Of a stretch of 6,723 bases of DNA, positions 1 to 6,426 are shown piece by piece. The notes below the pieces were generated by a model, which was given only the letters and a program-made list of their open reading frames with translations, made no database searches and was not told the DNA's origin. Each line of letters begins with the position of its first letter. The stretch's first letter is position 1. The translations under genes were made by a program, and so were the position numbers. Origin of the DNA: Balneolales bacterium (GTDB lineage: Bacteria; Bacteroidota; Rhodothermia; Balneolales; HLUCCA01); assembly GCA_022565415.1 (NCBI GenBank), contig JAIUMT010000177.1, forward strand, positions 1-6,723, in the 5' to 3' direction.

Positions 1-1055
1 CCTCCACTGATTACTTGCTCGAACAGTTTCCCGATGCAGAGTTGTTATTCTACGAAGACGAACTGGCCGCAATGGTTTCCACCGCTTTTGGTCAGGCAGA
101 TGCCGTTTTAATCAACATCTACTCTGCAGCCTACCTCATCGAGAAATACGGACTAGTAAACCTGGTGATGGGGTCTCCATCCGATTTCGAATGGGAATTT
201 CGTTTTGGCGTGATTAAAGAGCATCCAGAGCTAATATCTCAACTGAATGATGTGATTTTGTCGCTCACCGAAGATGTTCGAAATAGTATTTTTAAGTCGA
301 CATACAGTCTTCAATTCCCCGAAAAACCATCTTTTTGGGAGCAAAATCTTCGGCTAATCCTTGGGGTGTTTATATTCCTGAACCTCCTCTTGGCATTTAT
401 TTTCTTGACAAATAGGAGGCTTAAAACTCTGATTAAACAGGCCGTAATTAAGCAAAAAGAAGCTGACATGGTTTACAAATATGCTGTGAAAGCCAGTTTC
501 GACATATTGATTGATGTAGATTTGTTAAAGAAGCGATTTACTTTTGAAGGCTCCGGAGTGAATCACTTTGGACTTAACGATGTTGATGAACATGTAGTTT
601 TCGATAAGTGGCATAATCGTATTCATCCGGCCGATAAGCGTAGGGTTTTGGTGAAGCTGAATCGTAGCTTAGCCTCTGGGGAGAACCACTTTGCCGACAC
701 CTTCAGGTGCTATAACGACTCGGACGAAATCAATTGGCTTGAAGTGAGAGTTTATTTCAACCATGCAGGTGATGGAAGAGTAGATCGAGTTATTGGCGCA
801 ATTCGGGACATTTCAGAGCGAATTAACTACTTGCGCGCAATTGAACGTCAAAATGCGAAGTTGAAAGAAATTGCCTGGATGCAGTCGCATGAAATTCGTG
901 GTCCGGCTAGTCGAATTTTGGCGCTGATTGATGAAATTTACGAATCTCGAGAGTTGGATTCTGACACCAAAGAGTTGATTGGTTATATCGGCGAAGCGGT
1001 GAAGGAAATTGATGATGTGATTCACGAAGTTGTGAATAAATCGAAAGGCATTTAG
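1..1055 (+). CDS. Membrane sensor: solute-binding-like domain, TM helix, PAS, HisKA-like domain without ATPase (5' partial)
   Basis: The reading frame is open from the first full codon at position 3, so the gene starts upstream of the window; the TTG at 15 is an internal leucine. Nucleotides 3 to about 320 encode the C-terminal lobe of a family 3 periplasmic solute-binding domain (motifs such as ADAVLINIYSAAYLIEK and an 'FGVIKEHPEL' strand-helix). A hydrophobic helix follows at about 345-410, then TNRR as a cytoplasmic positive anchor. A PAS/PAC domain spans about 470-820 and ends in 'GAIRDISER'. A HisKA-like helix pair follows, with 'SHEIRGP' (candidate phospho-His codon 888-890). The protein stops about 55 residues later, with no N, G1 or G2 ATP-binding boxes. 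Known family: solute-binding-domain sensor kinases such as EvgS/BvgS normally carry a HATPase_c domain. Inferred role: ligand-sensing membrane receptor, possibly phosphorylated by another kinase or signalling by dimerisation. Ligand unknown. Confidence 0.85.
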   Translation, partial: STDYLLEQFPDAELLFYEDELAAMVSTAFGQADAVLINIYSAAYLIEKYGLVNLVMGSPSDFEWEFRFGVIKEHPELISQLNDVILSLTEDVRNSIFKSTYSLQFPEKPSFWEQNLRLILGVFIFLNLLLAFIFLTNRRLKTLIKQAVIKQKEADMVYKYAVKASFDILIDVDLLKKRFTFEGSGVNHFGLNDVDEHVVFDKWHNRIHPADKRRVLVKLNRSLASGENHFADTFRCYNDSDEINWLEVRVYFNHAGDGRVDRVIGAIRDISERINYLRAIERQNAKLKEIAWMQSHEIRGPASRILALIDEIYESRELDSDTKELIGYIGEAVKEIDDVIHEVVNKSKGI

Positions 1056-1075
1056 CGAGATTGGCGCTTTATATT

Positions 1076-1160
1076 CTGATTTTCTGATGTCAGGTGTCTG
1101 ATGGTCAGACGCCTGAAACCTAGTACCTAGTACCTGATACCTGATTTTCTGATGTCTGAT
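1076..1160. repeat. Compact island of direct, inverted and heptamer tandem repeats
   Basis: Three layers of repetition are visible within 85 bp, starting 20 bp after the sensor stop codon. The 16-mer CTGATTTTCTGATGTC occurs exactly at 1076-1091 and 1141-1156. An inverted repeat at 1091-1101 and 1105-1115 (CAGGTGTCTGA / TCAGACGCCTG) forms an 11-bp stem with one G-T mismatch around a 3-nt loop. Four tandem heptamers fill 1118-1145: ACCTAGT twice, then ACCTGAT twice. GTCTGAT also occurs at 1096-1102 and 1154-1160. The hairpin lacks a following T tract, so it is not a standard intrinsic terminator. It could be a member of a dispersed intergenic repeat family; copy number in the genome cannot be seen from this window. 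Confidence 0.75.
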
Positions 1161-1344
1161 ACTCTCATTGCCCTGATTGTAATTTGCAATATCCAAATCA
1201 AATGGTGCCTTACCATCCCTCAGCTGACGATGAACTCATCCAAAAAAAGAGCAAACTCGACCCAAAGCCCTGAATCTTGTTAATAATCACTTCTACGCCT
1301 CATGTAGTCTACAGCTGTACCTTGAAAAGCGTCTATATCAGTAC
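1161..1344. other. Intergenic stretch with no convincing gene
   Basis: This is the rest of the 353-bp gap between the sensor gene and the GLUG gene. It contains only a short plus-strand frame, 1202-1273 (23 codons, MVPYHPSADDELIQKKSKLD and so on), with no ribosome binding site. There is also a 10-bp perfect palindrome, TACAGCTGTA, at 1310-1319. I see no tRNA-like or rRNA-like sequence and no convincing promoter. Confidence 0.5.
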
Positions 1345-1380
1345 AAAAAAACGCCCCGAACCTTCAACAAGGCCGGGGCG
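1345..1380 (-). terminator. Intrinsic terminator of the GLUG/T9SS gene
   Basis: Read on the minus strand, a GC-rich hairpin starts 28 bp beyond the stop codon of the 1409-2794 gene. The outer 7-bp stem is CGCCCCG (1374-1380 read in reverse complement) paired with CGGGGCG (1352-1358 in reverse complement). An inner 4-bp stem (CCTT at 1361-1364 with AAGG at 1369-1372) closes a 4-nt loop. Seven T residues follow (plus-strand A run 1345-1351). This is a textbook Rho-independent terminator, with the T tract on the correct side for minus-strand transcription only. Confidence 0.9.
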
Positions 1381-1408
1381 CTCAAATACGTCGTAATCAG
1401 AAAGTAGA

Positions 1409-2794
1409 TTACTTAATCAATGTCATTCGACGAGTTTGAATATCGCTTCCGGTGATAACGCGGTAGATGTAAACACCAGATGACAGGTTAGATGCATCAA
1501 AACGCACCTCATGCAGACCAGCAGAGCGAGTTTCGTTAACCAACGTAGAAATGAGCTGACCATTAACGGTGTACACTTCCAGTTTTACGTGATCGGTCTG
1601 TGGCAATGAGAATCCGATAACGGTAGATGGGTTAAACGGATTTGGATAGTTTTGGCTCAATAGAACAGCGTTAGGAATTTCAACTTCGTCTTCGATGGAA
1701 GTAGTAAGCTGATAAATCAAGTACGGATAGCCATTGTTGAAATCCGGATTAATTCCCCAAATATCTGTGAAATTCCAGCTTGAGAAACTAGCTTCGGTTT
1801 TAAGCTGGGCTTCAGTAAGACCAGTTACACCATCAGGTTTTCCAGATCCAACGCCCGCTTCTGCACCGGCATTATCAGATTTCCAGTAGCTGTTTTCAAT
1901 AGTACTTACTACAGGTGGCTGATCTGGATCACGAAATCCTATCAAACCGCCAACCTGACCTGTACCATTCACAACGCCTCTGGCATACGAATTCGTGACA
2001 GTGGCTCCTCTCCATTTGTAACCAATTAGTCCACCAACCTGAGTGTCACCAACAGCATTTCCACTAGCGTAAGAGTTGTTAATTGTAGAACTACCACCGA
2101 ATTGGCCGATAAGTCCACCAATCATACGTGTACTGGCACTGACGTTTCCAGTTGCGTAGCATCGGTCGATTAATGCAGGAGTTCCGCCAAAACCACTAAC
2201 GGATCCAATTAGTCCACCAGCGTATAAGCCAACTACAGTTAAGTTTACTTCCGACCAACTGCTCACCATCATTCCACCATGGAATCGGCCAACTAGTCCG
2301 CCAAAGCTACTGTTTGATTCGACTGAAGTTTGGGTAAATGTTCCCGTTGCATACGATTTATCAACTATCGTTGCGTGCGCTCTACCAATAAGAACTCCAC
2401 TGTCTGTTGACTGGGCAGTGATGTCAACGTCAACAAGGCCGAGGTTTTGAATTGTCGCTTCTAATGTAAACGAAAACAGACCAACGTTTGGAGTTGCCCG
2501 ATTGATTTTTAGATTGTGGATTTTGTATCCATTACCGTTGAAGGTTCCGGTGAAGGGGTCGGCGCTAGAACCAATTGGCATAAAGCCCTCAGCTCCCTGG
2601 TAGGCGCTGAATCCCGCAGTTTCGCTATCCAAATCGTTCATCAGCATATAACTGGCGGACAGATTGTTACGAACGTTATTCAGATCATTCCAGGTGCGGA
2701 CTTCAATGGTGTTTGCGTTAACTGATGTGAACCCTGTAAATAGAAAGGCTGCAACCAGCAACGTGAATATTCCAGTTTGTAGATGTTGTTTCAT
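1409..2794 (-). CDS. Secreted GLUG-repeat protein with T9SS type A sorting domain
   Basis: The 461-residue protein starts at an ATG with a typical signal peptide: residues 1-27, basic start, hydrophobic core about 9-20, likely cleavage after VNA. Residues about 28-130 contain 'FTGTFNGNGYKIHNL', the usual lead-in to GLUG proteins. Residues about 130-305 hold a repetitive array: GGL(I/V)G at 165, 193, 227, 254 and 282, alternating with SYATG-like motifs near 147, 212, 241, 269 and 302. Such arrays are expected to fold as a beta-solenoid. The segment at about 323-358 (TGLTEAQLKTEASFSSWNF, then WGINPDFNNGYPYL) is the common end of these arrays. Residues about 380-461 are a T9SS C-terminal domain: QNYPNPFNPST, then GLHEVRFDASNLSSGVYIYR. 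Inferred location: outer surface or secreted, with the tail removed on export. GLUG proteins are often thought adhesive, but no ligand or enzyme activity is visible. A possible AGGA site lies only 3 nt before the ATG, so initiation is probably weakly Shine-Dalgarno dependent. The gene appears monocistronic, with its own terminator, and is divergent from the peptidase gene. Confidence 0.93.
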   Translation of the reverse strand: MKQHLQTGIFTLLVAAFLFTGFTSVNANTIEVRTWNDLNNVRNNLSASYMLMNDLDSETAGFSAYQGAEGFMPIGSSADPFTGTFNGNGYKIHNLKINRATPNVGLFSFTLEATIQNLGLVDVDITAQSTDSGVLIGRAHATIVDKSYATGTFTQTSVESNSSFGGLVGRFHGGMMVSSWSEVNLTVVGLYAGGLIGSVSGFGGTPALIDRCYATGNVSASTRMIGGLIGQFGGSSTINNSYASGNAVGDTQVGGLIGYKWRGATVTNSYARGVVNGTGQVGGLIGFRDPDQPPVVSTIENSYWKSDNAGAEAGVGSGKPDGVTGLTEAQLKTEASFSSWNFTDIWGINPDFNNGYPYLIYQLTTSIEDEVEIPNAVLLSQNYPNPFNPSTVIGFSLPQTDHVKLEVYTVNGQLISTLVNETRSAGLHEVRFDASNLSSGVYIYRVITGSDIQTRRMTLIK

Positions 2795-3085
2795 AATTCC
2801 TGTAGCTAAGATTTAAAGTAAAATCACATACAGCCATAATCAGACAATGAGATAACCGGATGATTGGTCTGGTATTTCATCTAATGACTTGGCGTGTGCG
2901 TGGTTCGTGGTGAATCGGATTAAACCAATTTATCCGAAAACGATGAACTACAGCATGTTATTAAAAACTTTCGGAGAAGTCTATACTTTTATTAAAACTT
3001 ATTGTTTAAGTTGGAATTAAGTATCATCTACCGAGTTGCGAGCCAATTTCGCCGCAACACCGATCATTTTTAACTTAGTTTCCTC
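2795..3085. promoter_or_regulatory. Divergent intergenic region between two T9SS cargo genes
   Basis: These 291 bp separate two outward-reading start codons, so promoters for both genes should lie here. I find no confident Bacteroidota-type -33/-7 pair (TTTG and TAnnTTTG). The closest -7-like match is TAAATTGG on the minus strand (2925-2932), but it lacks a -33 partner. On the plus strand, TTG at 3002 and TATCAT at 3022-3027 are weak candidates. A near-direct repeat, TTATTAAAAACTT (2958-2970) and TTATTAAAACTT (2989-3000), lies in an AT-rich patch and could be a binding site. No small gene is evident. Confidence 0.45.
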
Positions 3086-4450
3086 ATGCGTTTAGTTCCC
3101 ATTTGCTTACTATTTTGCTTGACTGTATTCGTATTGTTTCCCATCAAGCGTGCAAATGCGCAGCAATCGCTTGAAGATGTGATATTCGACATGATTGCGG
3201 ATGTGTCCGTTGAAAATATTCTTGAGCACATCCAAACGCTCGAAGATGCCGGTGGTACCCGAAGCCGAATAACCTTCACCGCCGGAAAAGACAGCGCCGC
3301 AGTTTACATTAAGGACGTATTGGACTCCTTTCCCGGACTCACAAGCGTGGAATACGACACATTCTACATTCCGAATGCGGTCGCACCCTATAATACACGT
3401 CCGCAGGTGAATGTGATTGCCACTCTCGAAGGCACGGTTCATCCGGATGAATACTATGTAATTGGGTCGCATTTTGATTCCACTGCAGACCGAGATGGCA
3501 ATGCAACCTGGAATAGCGGGCATAATTGGCGAACAATCGAAGCTCCCGGAGCCAATGACAATGGCTCTGGCGTTGCAGCCTTGCTGGAAATGGCTCGCAT
3601 CATGAGTGATCCTTCGTTTCCTTTTCAGCCCGAGCGCACCATAAAGTTTGTCGCATTTGGCGCCGAAGAACGACTTCCTGCACCAGTTGGCGTGGGGAAT
3701 CATTTCGGAAGTATTCATATGGCACGTCAGGCGCGTATGCGAAACGACCATATTATTGGGATGGTTTCGGTCGATATGATTGGGTTCAACGAGAATTATA
3801 ATTATACGGCGATTGTGAAAGTGAATAATGAAATGGCCAGTGCTTCTGTTTTGCTTGGCGCAAAGTATGTCGAGGCGAATCGGAATTTTTTCACACAGCT
3901 GATTATGAACAACGCTCCGTTTGCAAACGGAGTTTATAGTGATCATCAGTCTTTTGCGGATGAAGGTTATCCGTCGATTTTGGTAATTGAAAATGCTCCT
4001 CCATGGTCTGGCGACAACAACATCTACTACCGGGCAAATCCATACTATCACAAACAATCGGATGTCTATCAGCGGGTAAATCTGGAATTGGTAAAGCGCG
4101 TTACCCAATTGAATATCGCTGCGCTTTCAACGGATGTGGGTACAGTGACCAGTATTGATGAGGGAAGGTACAACGATCAACAGGTGATGGCATACGAACT
4201 CCATCAGAATTACCCGAATCCGTTTAATCCGACCACGAGCATCCGATTTGAGGTGCCTCAGACAACAGAAGTCCGGTTGGAGGTTTTTGATTTATTGGGT
4301 CGTCAGGTGGGCACGTTGGTGAATGGAATGGTCGAGGCCGGGGTGCATACGCGTGTTTTCGACGCCCGGGACTTGCAAAGTGGGGTTTACGTGTACGTAC
4401 TTCGTGCGGGCGGACAGCAGTTCTCGCGGAAATTTACAGTTGTGAAGTAG
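3086..4450 (+). CDS. Secreted M28-family zinc metallopeptidase with T9SS type A sorting domain
   Basis: The 454-residue protein starts at ATG 3086, where a signal peptide begins: hydrophobic core about residues 3-20, then KRANA, likely cleavage after A25. There is no clear Shine-Dalgarno sequence. The catalytic domain spans about residues 35-350. It shows the M28 co-catalytic zinc set in order: H129 and D131 (GSHFDS), D158 in GANDNGSG (bridging aspartate), E194-E195 in FGAEER (E194 general base, E195 ligand), D230 in VSVDMIG and H322 in YYHKQSD. 'SDHQSF' at 285-290 is also typical. All ligands are intact, so activity is expected, probably as an aminopeptidase or similar exopeptidase; the substrate cannot be told. 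Residues about 371-454 are a T9SS C-terminal domain: NYPNPFNPTTSIRFEVP, LGRQVGTLVNG and SGVYVYVLRAGG. Inferred role: extracellular or surface peptide degradation for nutrition. It is transcribed divergently from another T9SS cargo gene. No canonical intrinsic terminator is seen downstream. Confidence 0.95.
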   Translation: MRLVPICLLFCLTVFVLFPIKRANAQQSLEDVIFDMIADVSVENILEHIQTLEDAGGTRSRITFTAGKDSAAVYIKDVLDSFPGLTSVEYDTFYIPNAVAPYNTRPQVNVIATLEGTVHPDEYYVIGSHFDSTADRDGNATWNSGHNWRTIEAPGANDNGSGVAALLEMARIMSDPSFPFQPERTIKFVAFGAEERLPAPVGVGNHFGSIHMARQARMRNDHIIGMVSVDMIGFNENYNYTAIVKVNNEMASASVLLGAKYVEANRNFFTQLIMNNAPFANGVYSDHQSFADEGYPSILVIENAPPWSGDNNIYYRANPYYHKQSDVYQRVNLELVKRVTQLNIAALSTDVGTVTSIDEGRYNDQQVMAYELHQNYPNPFNPTTSIRFEVPQTTEVRLEVFDLLGRQVGTLVNGMVEAGVHTRVFDARDLQSGVYVYVLRAGGQQFSRKFTVVK

Positions 4451-4494
4451 GGCTGGGAAATCTTTGGGTTACTCCTCGAACGGATTTACGCGGA

Positions 4495-4504
4495 GGGGGG
4501 GGGG
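4495..4504. repeat. Homopolymeric run of ten G
   Basis: An uninterrupted G10 run lies 45 bp after the peptidase stop codon, between convergent genes. Such tracts are prone to slippage and to sequencing-length error. It is outside any supported coding region and not near a start codon, so a phase-variation role is unlikely from position alone. Confidence 0.6.
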
Positions 4505-4526
4505 ATGTGCTCAACGGCAGGTATGT

Positions 4527-4562
4527 TTGAAAAGAGACCATCGCCCGGTGACTAGTTTTCAA
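4527..4562. repeat. Inverted repeat in the convergent intergenic region
   Basis: TTGAAAA (4527-4533) is perfectly complementary to TTTTCAA (4556-4562), and ACC (4537-4539) can pair with GGT (4547-4549) inside it. It lies between two converging genes, where a bidirectional terminator would be expected. The outer stem is AT-rich and the inner part is interrupted, so terminator function is only a possibility. Confidence 0.3.
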
Positions 4563-4615
4563 CTGAGCCAATATAATCAGTAGCTTTGCCTGGTATCCTT
4601 CCAGCTTAAATGGTC

Positions 4616-4637
4616 AAAAACTAAGCATGTAAGCTCA
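4616..4637 (-). terminator. Weak candidate terminator of the regulator/kinase operon
   Basis: On the minus strand, 4 bp after the kinase stop codon, TGAGC (from 4633-4637) can pair with GCTTA (from 4622-4626) through five pairs including one G-U, around a 6-nt loop. One base later comes TTTTT (plus-strand A run 4616-4620). The position and T tract are right, but the stem is short and only moderately GC-rich. The rest of the 191-bp gap (4451-4641) shows no gene. Confidence 0.35.
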
Positions 4638-4641
4638 TCCG

Positions 4642-6426
4642 TCACGTCTTTGTAAATGTAAGTTCAAAGGCTGTTCCATTACCCGTATCGTACATTTTCT
4701 GTTCGCCGTTAAGTTGATGGGTTAGAATTTCAACGATATGGAGGCCGAGACTTTTCGTATTTTCTTCTTTTGATGCGATACCAACTCCATCGTCTTCTAC
4801 TTTAAAGTAGATAACATTGTTTTCTTCGCTTATTTGAAAGTGAATATTTCCTTCGCAGCGGTCGCCGAATGCATGTTTGTATGCGTTGGTCAAAACCTCA
4901 TTCAAAATGAGGGAAGAGGGGATTGCCTGACTAATATTCAGCTGAATAGGTGTTTTGTTTATTGTGACATTGACTCGCCGGTCGTCGCCCATTACCGAGC
5001 TGATTTTATTCACCAGTTGTTCAGCTACATCAGAGAAGCGTAGCTTCGAGAAACTGCCCGACTGATACAAAATCTCATGAATTGTGGCCATGGTGTGTAT
5101 TCTAAGAATACTGTCGTTCAGTTTGAGCTGCACAAGTTCATTTTGTTCCTCGAAAGCCTGAAGCTGCATCATTCCGGAAACCACAGCGAGGTTATTTTTA
5201 ACCCGGTGGTGTATTTCGCTTAGGAGGATGTCTTTTTCTTTTAGCGACTCTGTAAGTTGAGTTTCATACTTTTTTTGCTCGGAAATATCGCGTCCGATTG
5301 CAATCCAGTGTGAAAACCCTCCTTTTGAGTCTGGAACCGGTATCAATGAAATTCGGGCCCAAAATGTACTCCCATCTTTCTTGTAGTTTATGAACTCGGC
5401 TTCACACATCTCCCATTTTCTCATGGTAGAGTATAGCCTTTCCAATTCAGTTTGTGAGGTATCCTCACCGTTCAAAAAATGAACGGTTTTTCCCACCACT
5501 TCTGAGGCTTTATAACCGGTTATTTTTGTAAAAGCTTCGTTCACATACAAAATCTTTCTGTAATCAAGGTCGCTGGGTACTGCTTCGAAAATAATTACAT
5601 ACTCGTTTGCATTGGTAATGACCGACTCGAGCATGCGTAACCGAACATCTTCGATTCTCTTTGTTGTTACATCGTGCGCCAGTGCCATCCGCACTTTTTT
5701 TTCATTATACTCTACCGTGCTTGCATGGATTTCAACAAGGAGAATTTCACCCGACCTGGTAATGTGCCGAAAGTCGTTTTCCAGCTTTATGTTAGTCAGT
5801 CCTCTGGTTTTCTCAATCACGTCCTTCGATTCGGCAATTTCTTCCGTAGGCTTAATATCCATTAACGTCATGCCCAGAAATTCTTCTTTCGAATAACCAT
5901 ATTTGGAAACAGCGGCCTCATTGACATCAAGAAAACGATAGTTCTCCAGATCGAAGAGCATCATGGGTTCCGGACTGAGTTCAAAAAGTGCCCGGTAGTT
6001 TTTTTCTGACTGCATCACCTTAGATGCGTTCGCATTTCTCTCGATGGCGTACAAAATACTCTTTTTAAGCAATGCAGGGGAGAGCTCTTCTTTGAGAAGG
6101 TAATCGGATACTCCCTTCGATATGGAAAGCATACTGAAATCTATGTCGGTATACCCTGTCAGAATGATTACAGGGATTTCACCAGCTAGTTTCAGAAAAT
6201 CGTCTACGAGGTTTTCACCACTTTTATCAGGGAGACTTAGATCAAGCAGAATCACGTTGTAGGTAGCTGGTCCGTTTTCCAGCAATCGTTCTGCATCAGA
6301 AGAGCGTATGGCATGATCTATCTGAGGGTTTTTGAACTCATCCAGCAAGTATTCTTCAATGAGTACATAGTCACCCAGATTATCTTCAATGACCAGAATA
6401 TTTAGGGATTTATCAAATTTATTCAT
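4642..6426 (-). CDS. Hybrid sensor kinase: REC-PAS-PAS-HisKA_2-HATPase_c
   Basis: The 594-residue protein has no signal peptide or membrane helix, so it is cytoplasmic. Domains in order: a receiver domain at about 8-130 with acidic pair E14-D15, phospho-acceptor D62 (LLDLSLPDKSG), T90 (IILTG) and K112 (DYLLKEEL); a first PAS at about 142-258; and a second PAS at about 264-388, LOV-like in sequence. Then comes a HisKA_2 dimerisation domain at about 398-480 with 'SEIHHRVKNNL' (likely phospho-His H407, beside H406). Last is a HATPase_c domain with the N box at 509-520 (NEVLTNAYKHAF), G1 box DDGVGI at 545-550, SLGLHI at 559-564 and GNGTAFEL at 582-589. All catalytic boxes look intact. Its ATG overlaps the stop codon of the upstream response regulator (ATGA), implying co-transcription and translational coupling. 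Inferred role: a phosphorelay node whose kinase activity is gated by phosphorylation of its own receiver plus PAS input. The output partner is not visible. Confidence 0.95.
   Translation of the reverse strand: MNKFDKSLNILVIEDNLGDYVLIEEYLLDEFKNPQIDHAIRSSDAERLLENGPATYNVILLDLSLPDKSGENLVDDFLKLAGEIPVIILTGYTDIDFSMLSISKGVSDYLLKEELSPALLKKSILYAIERNANASKVMQSEKNYRALFELSPEPMMLFDLENYRFLDVNEAAVSKYGYSKEEFLGMTLMDIKPTEEIAESKDVIEKTRGLTNIKLENDFRHITRSGEILLVEIHASTVEYNEKKVRMALAHDVTTKRIEDVRLRMLESVITNANEYVIIFEAVPSDLDYRKILYVNEAFTKITGYKASEVVGKTVHFLNGEDTSQTELERLYSTMRKWEMCEAEFINYKKDGSTFWARISLIPVPDSKGGFSHWIAIGRDISEQKKYETQLTESLKEKDILLSEIHHRVKNNLAVVSGMMQLQAFEEQNELVQLKLNDSILRIHTMATIHEILYQSGSFSKLRFSDVAEQLVNKISSVMGDDRRVNVTINKTPIQLNISQAIPSSLILNEVLTNAYKHAFGDRCEGNIHFQISEENNVIYFKVEDDGVGIASKEENTKSLGLHIVEILTHQLNGEQKMYDTGNGTAFELTFTKT

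Noticed and set aside
1076..1160. Repeat island as a CRISPR array or an intrinsic terminator
   Set aside because: Repeats are 7-16 bp with no regular spacers and no cas genes nearby. The hairpin at 1091-1115 is not followed by a T tract on the plus strand.
813..1196. Minus-strand open frame of 127 codons
   Set aside because: It is the shadow of the 3' end of the sensor gene and runs through the repeat island. The translation has no domain-like pattern, while the plus-strand frame has clear PAS and HisKA motifs.
1055..1408. Lost ATPase domain of the sensor due to a frameshift
   Set aside because: No frame downstream of the stop codon contains N, G1 or G2 box-like sequence before the terminator of the opposite gene, so a simple frameshift does not explain the missing domain.
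2516..2725. Short plus-strand frame opposite the start of the GLUG gene
   Set aside because: It lies wholly inside the GLUG gene, in its signal-peptide and lead-in region, and shows no domain or ribosome binding site.
3110..4108. Minus-strand open frame of 332 codons opposite the peptidase gene
   Set aside because: The plus strand encodes an M28 peptidase with every metal ligand in place. The antisense translation is rich in C, H, I and R with no recognisable domain, as expected for a shadow frame.
4465..4500. Possible hairpin CTCC...GGAG as a plus-strand terminator of the peptidase gene
   Set aside because: Only about four pairs form without bulges, and the sequence that follows is a G run, not a T tract.
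5612..5896. Plus-strand frames opposite the PAS region of the kinase (also 5674-5865 and 4834-5043)
   Set aside because: All lie within the intact kinase gene and give low-complexity, domain-free translations.
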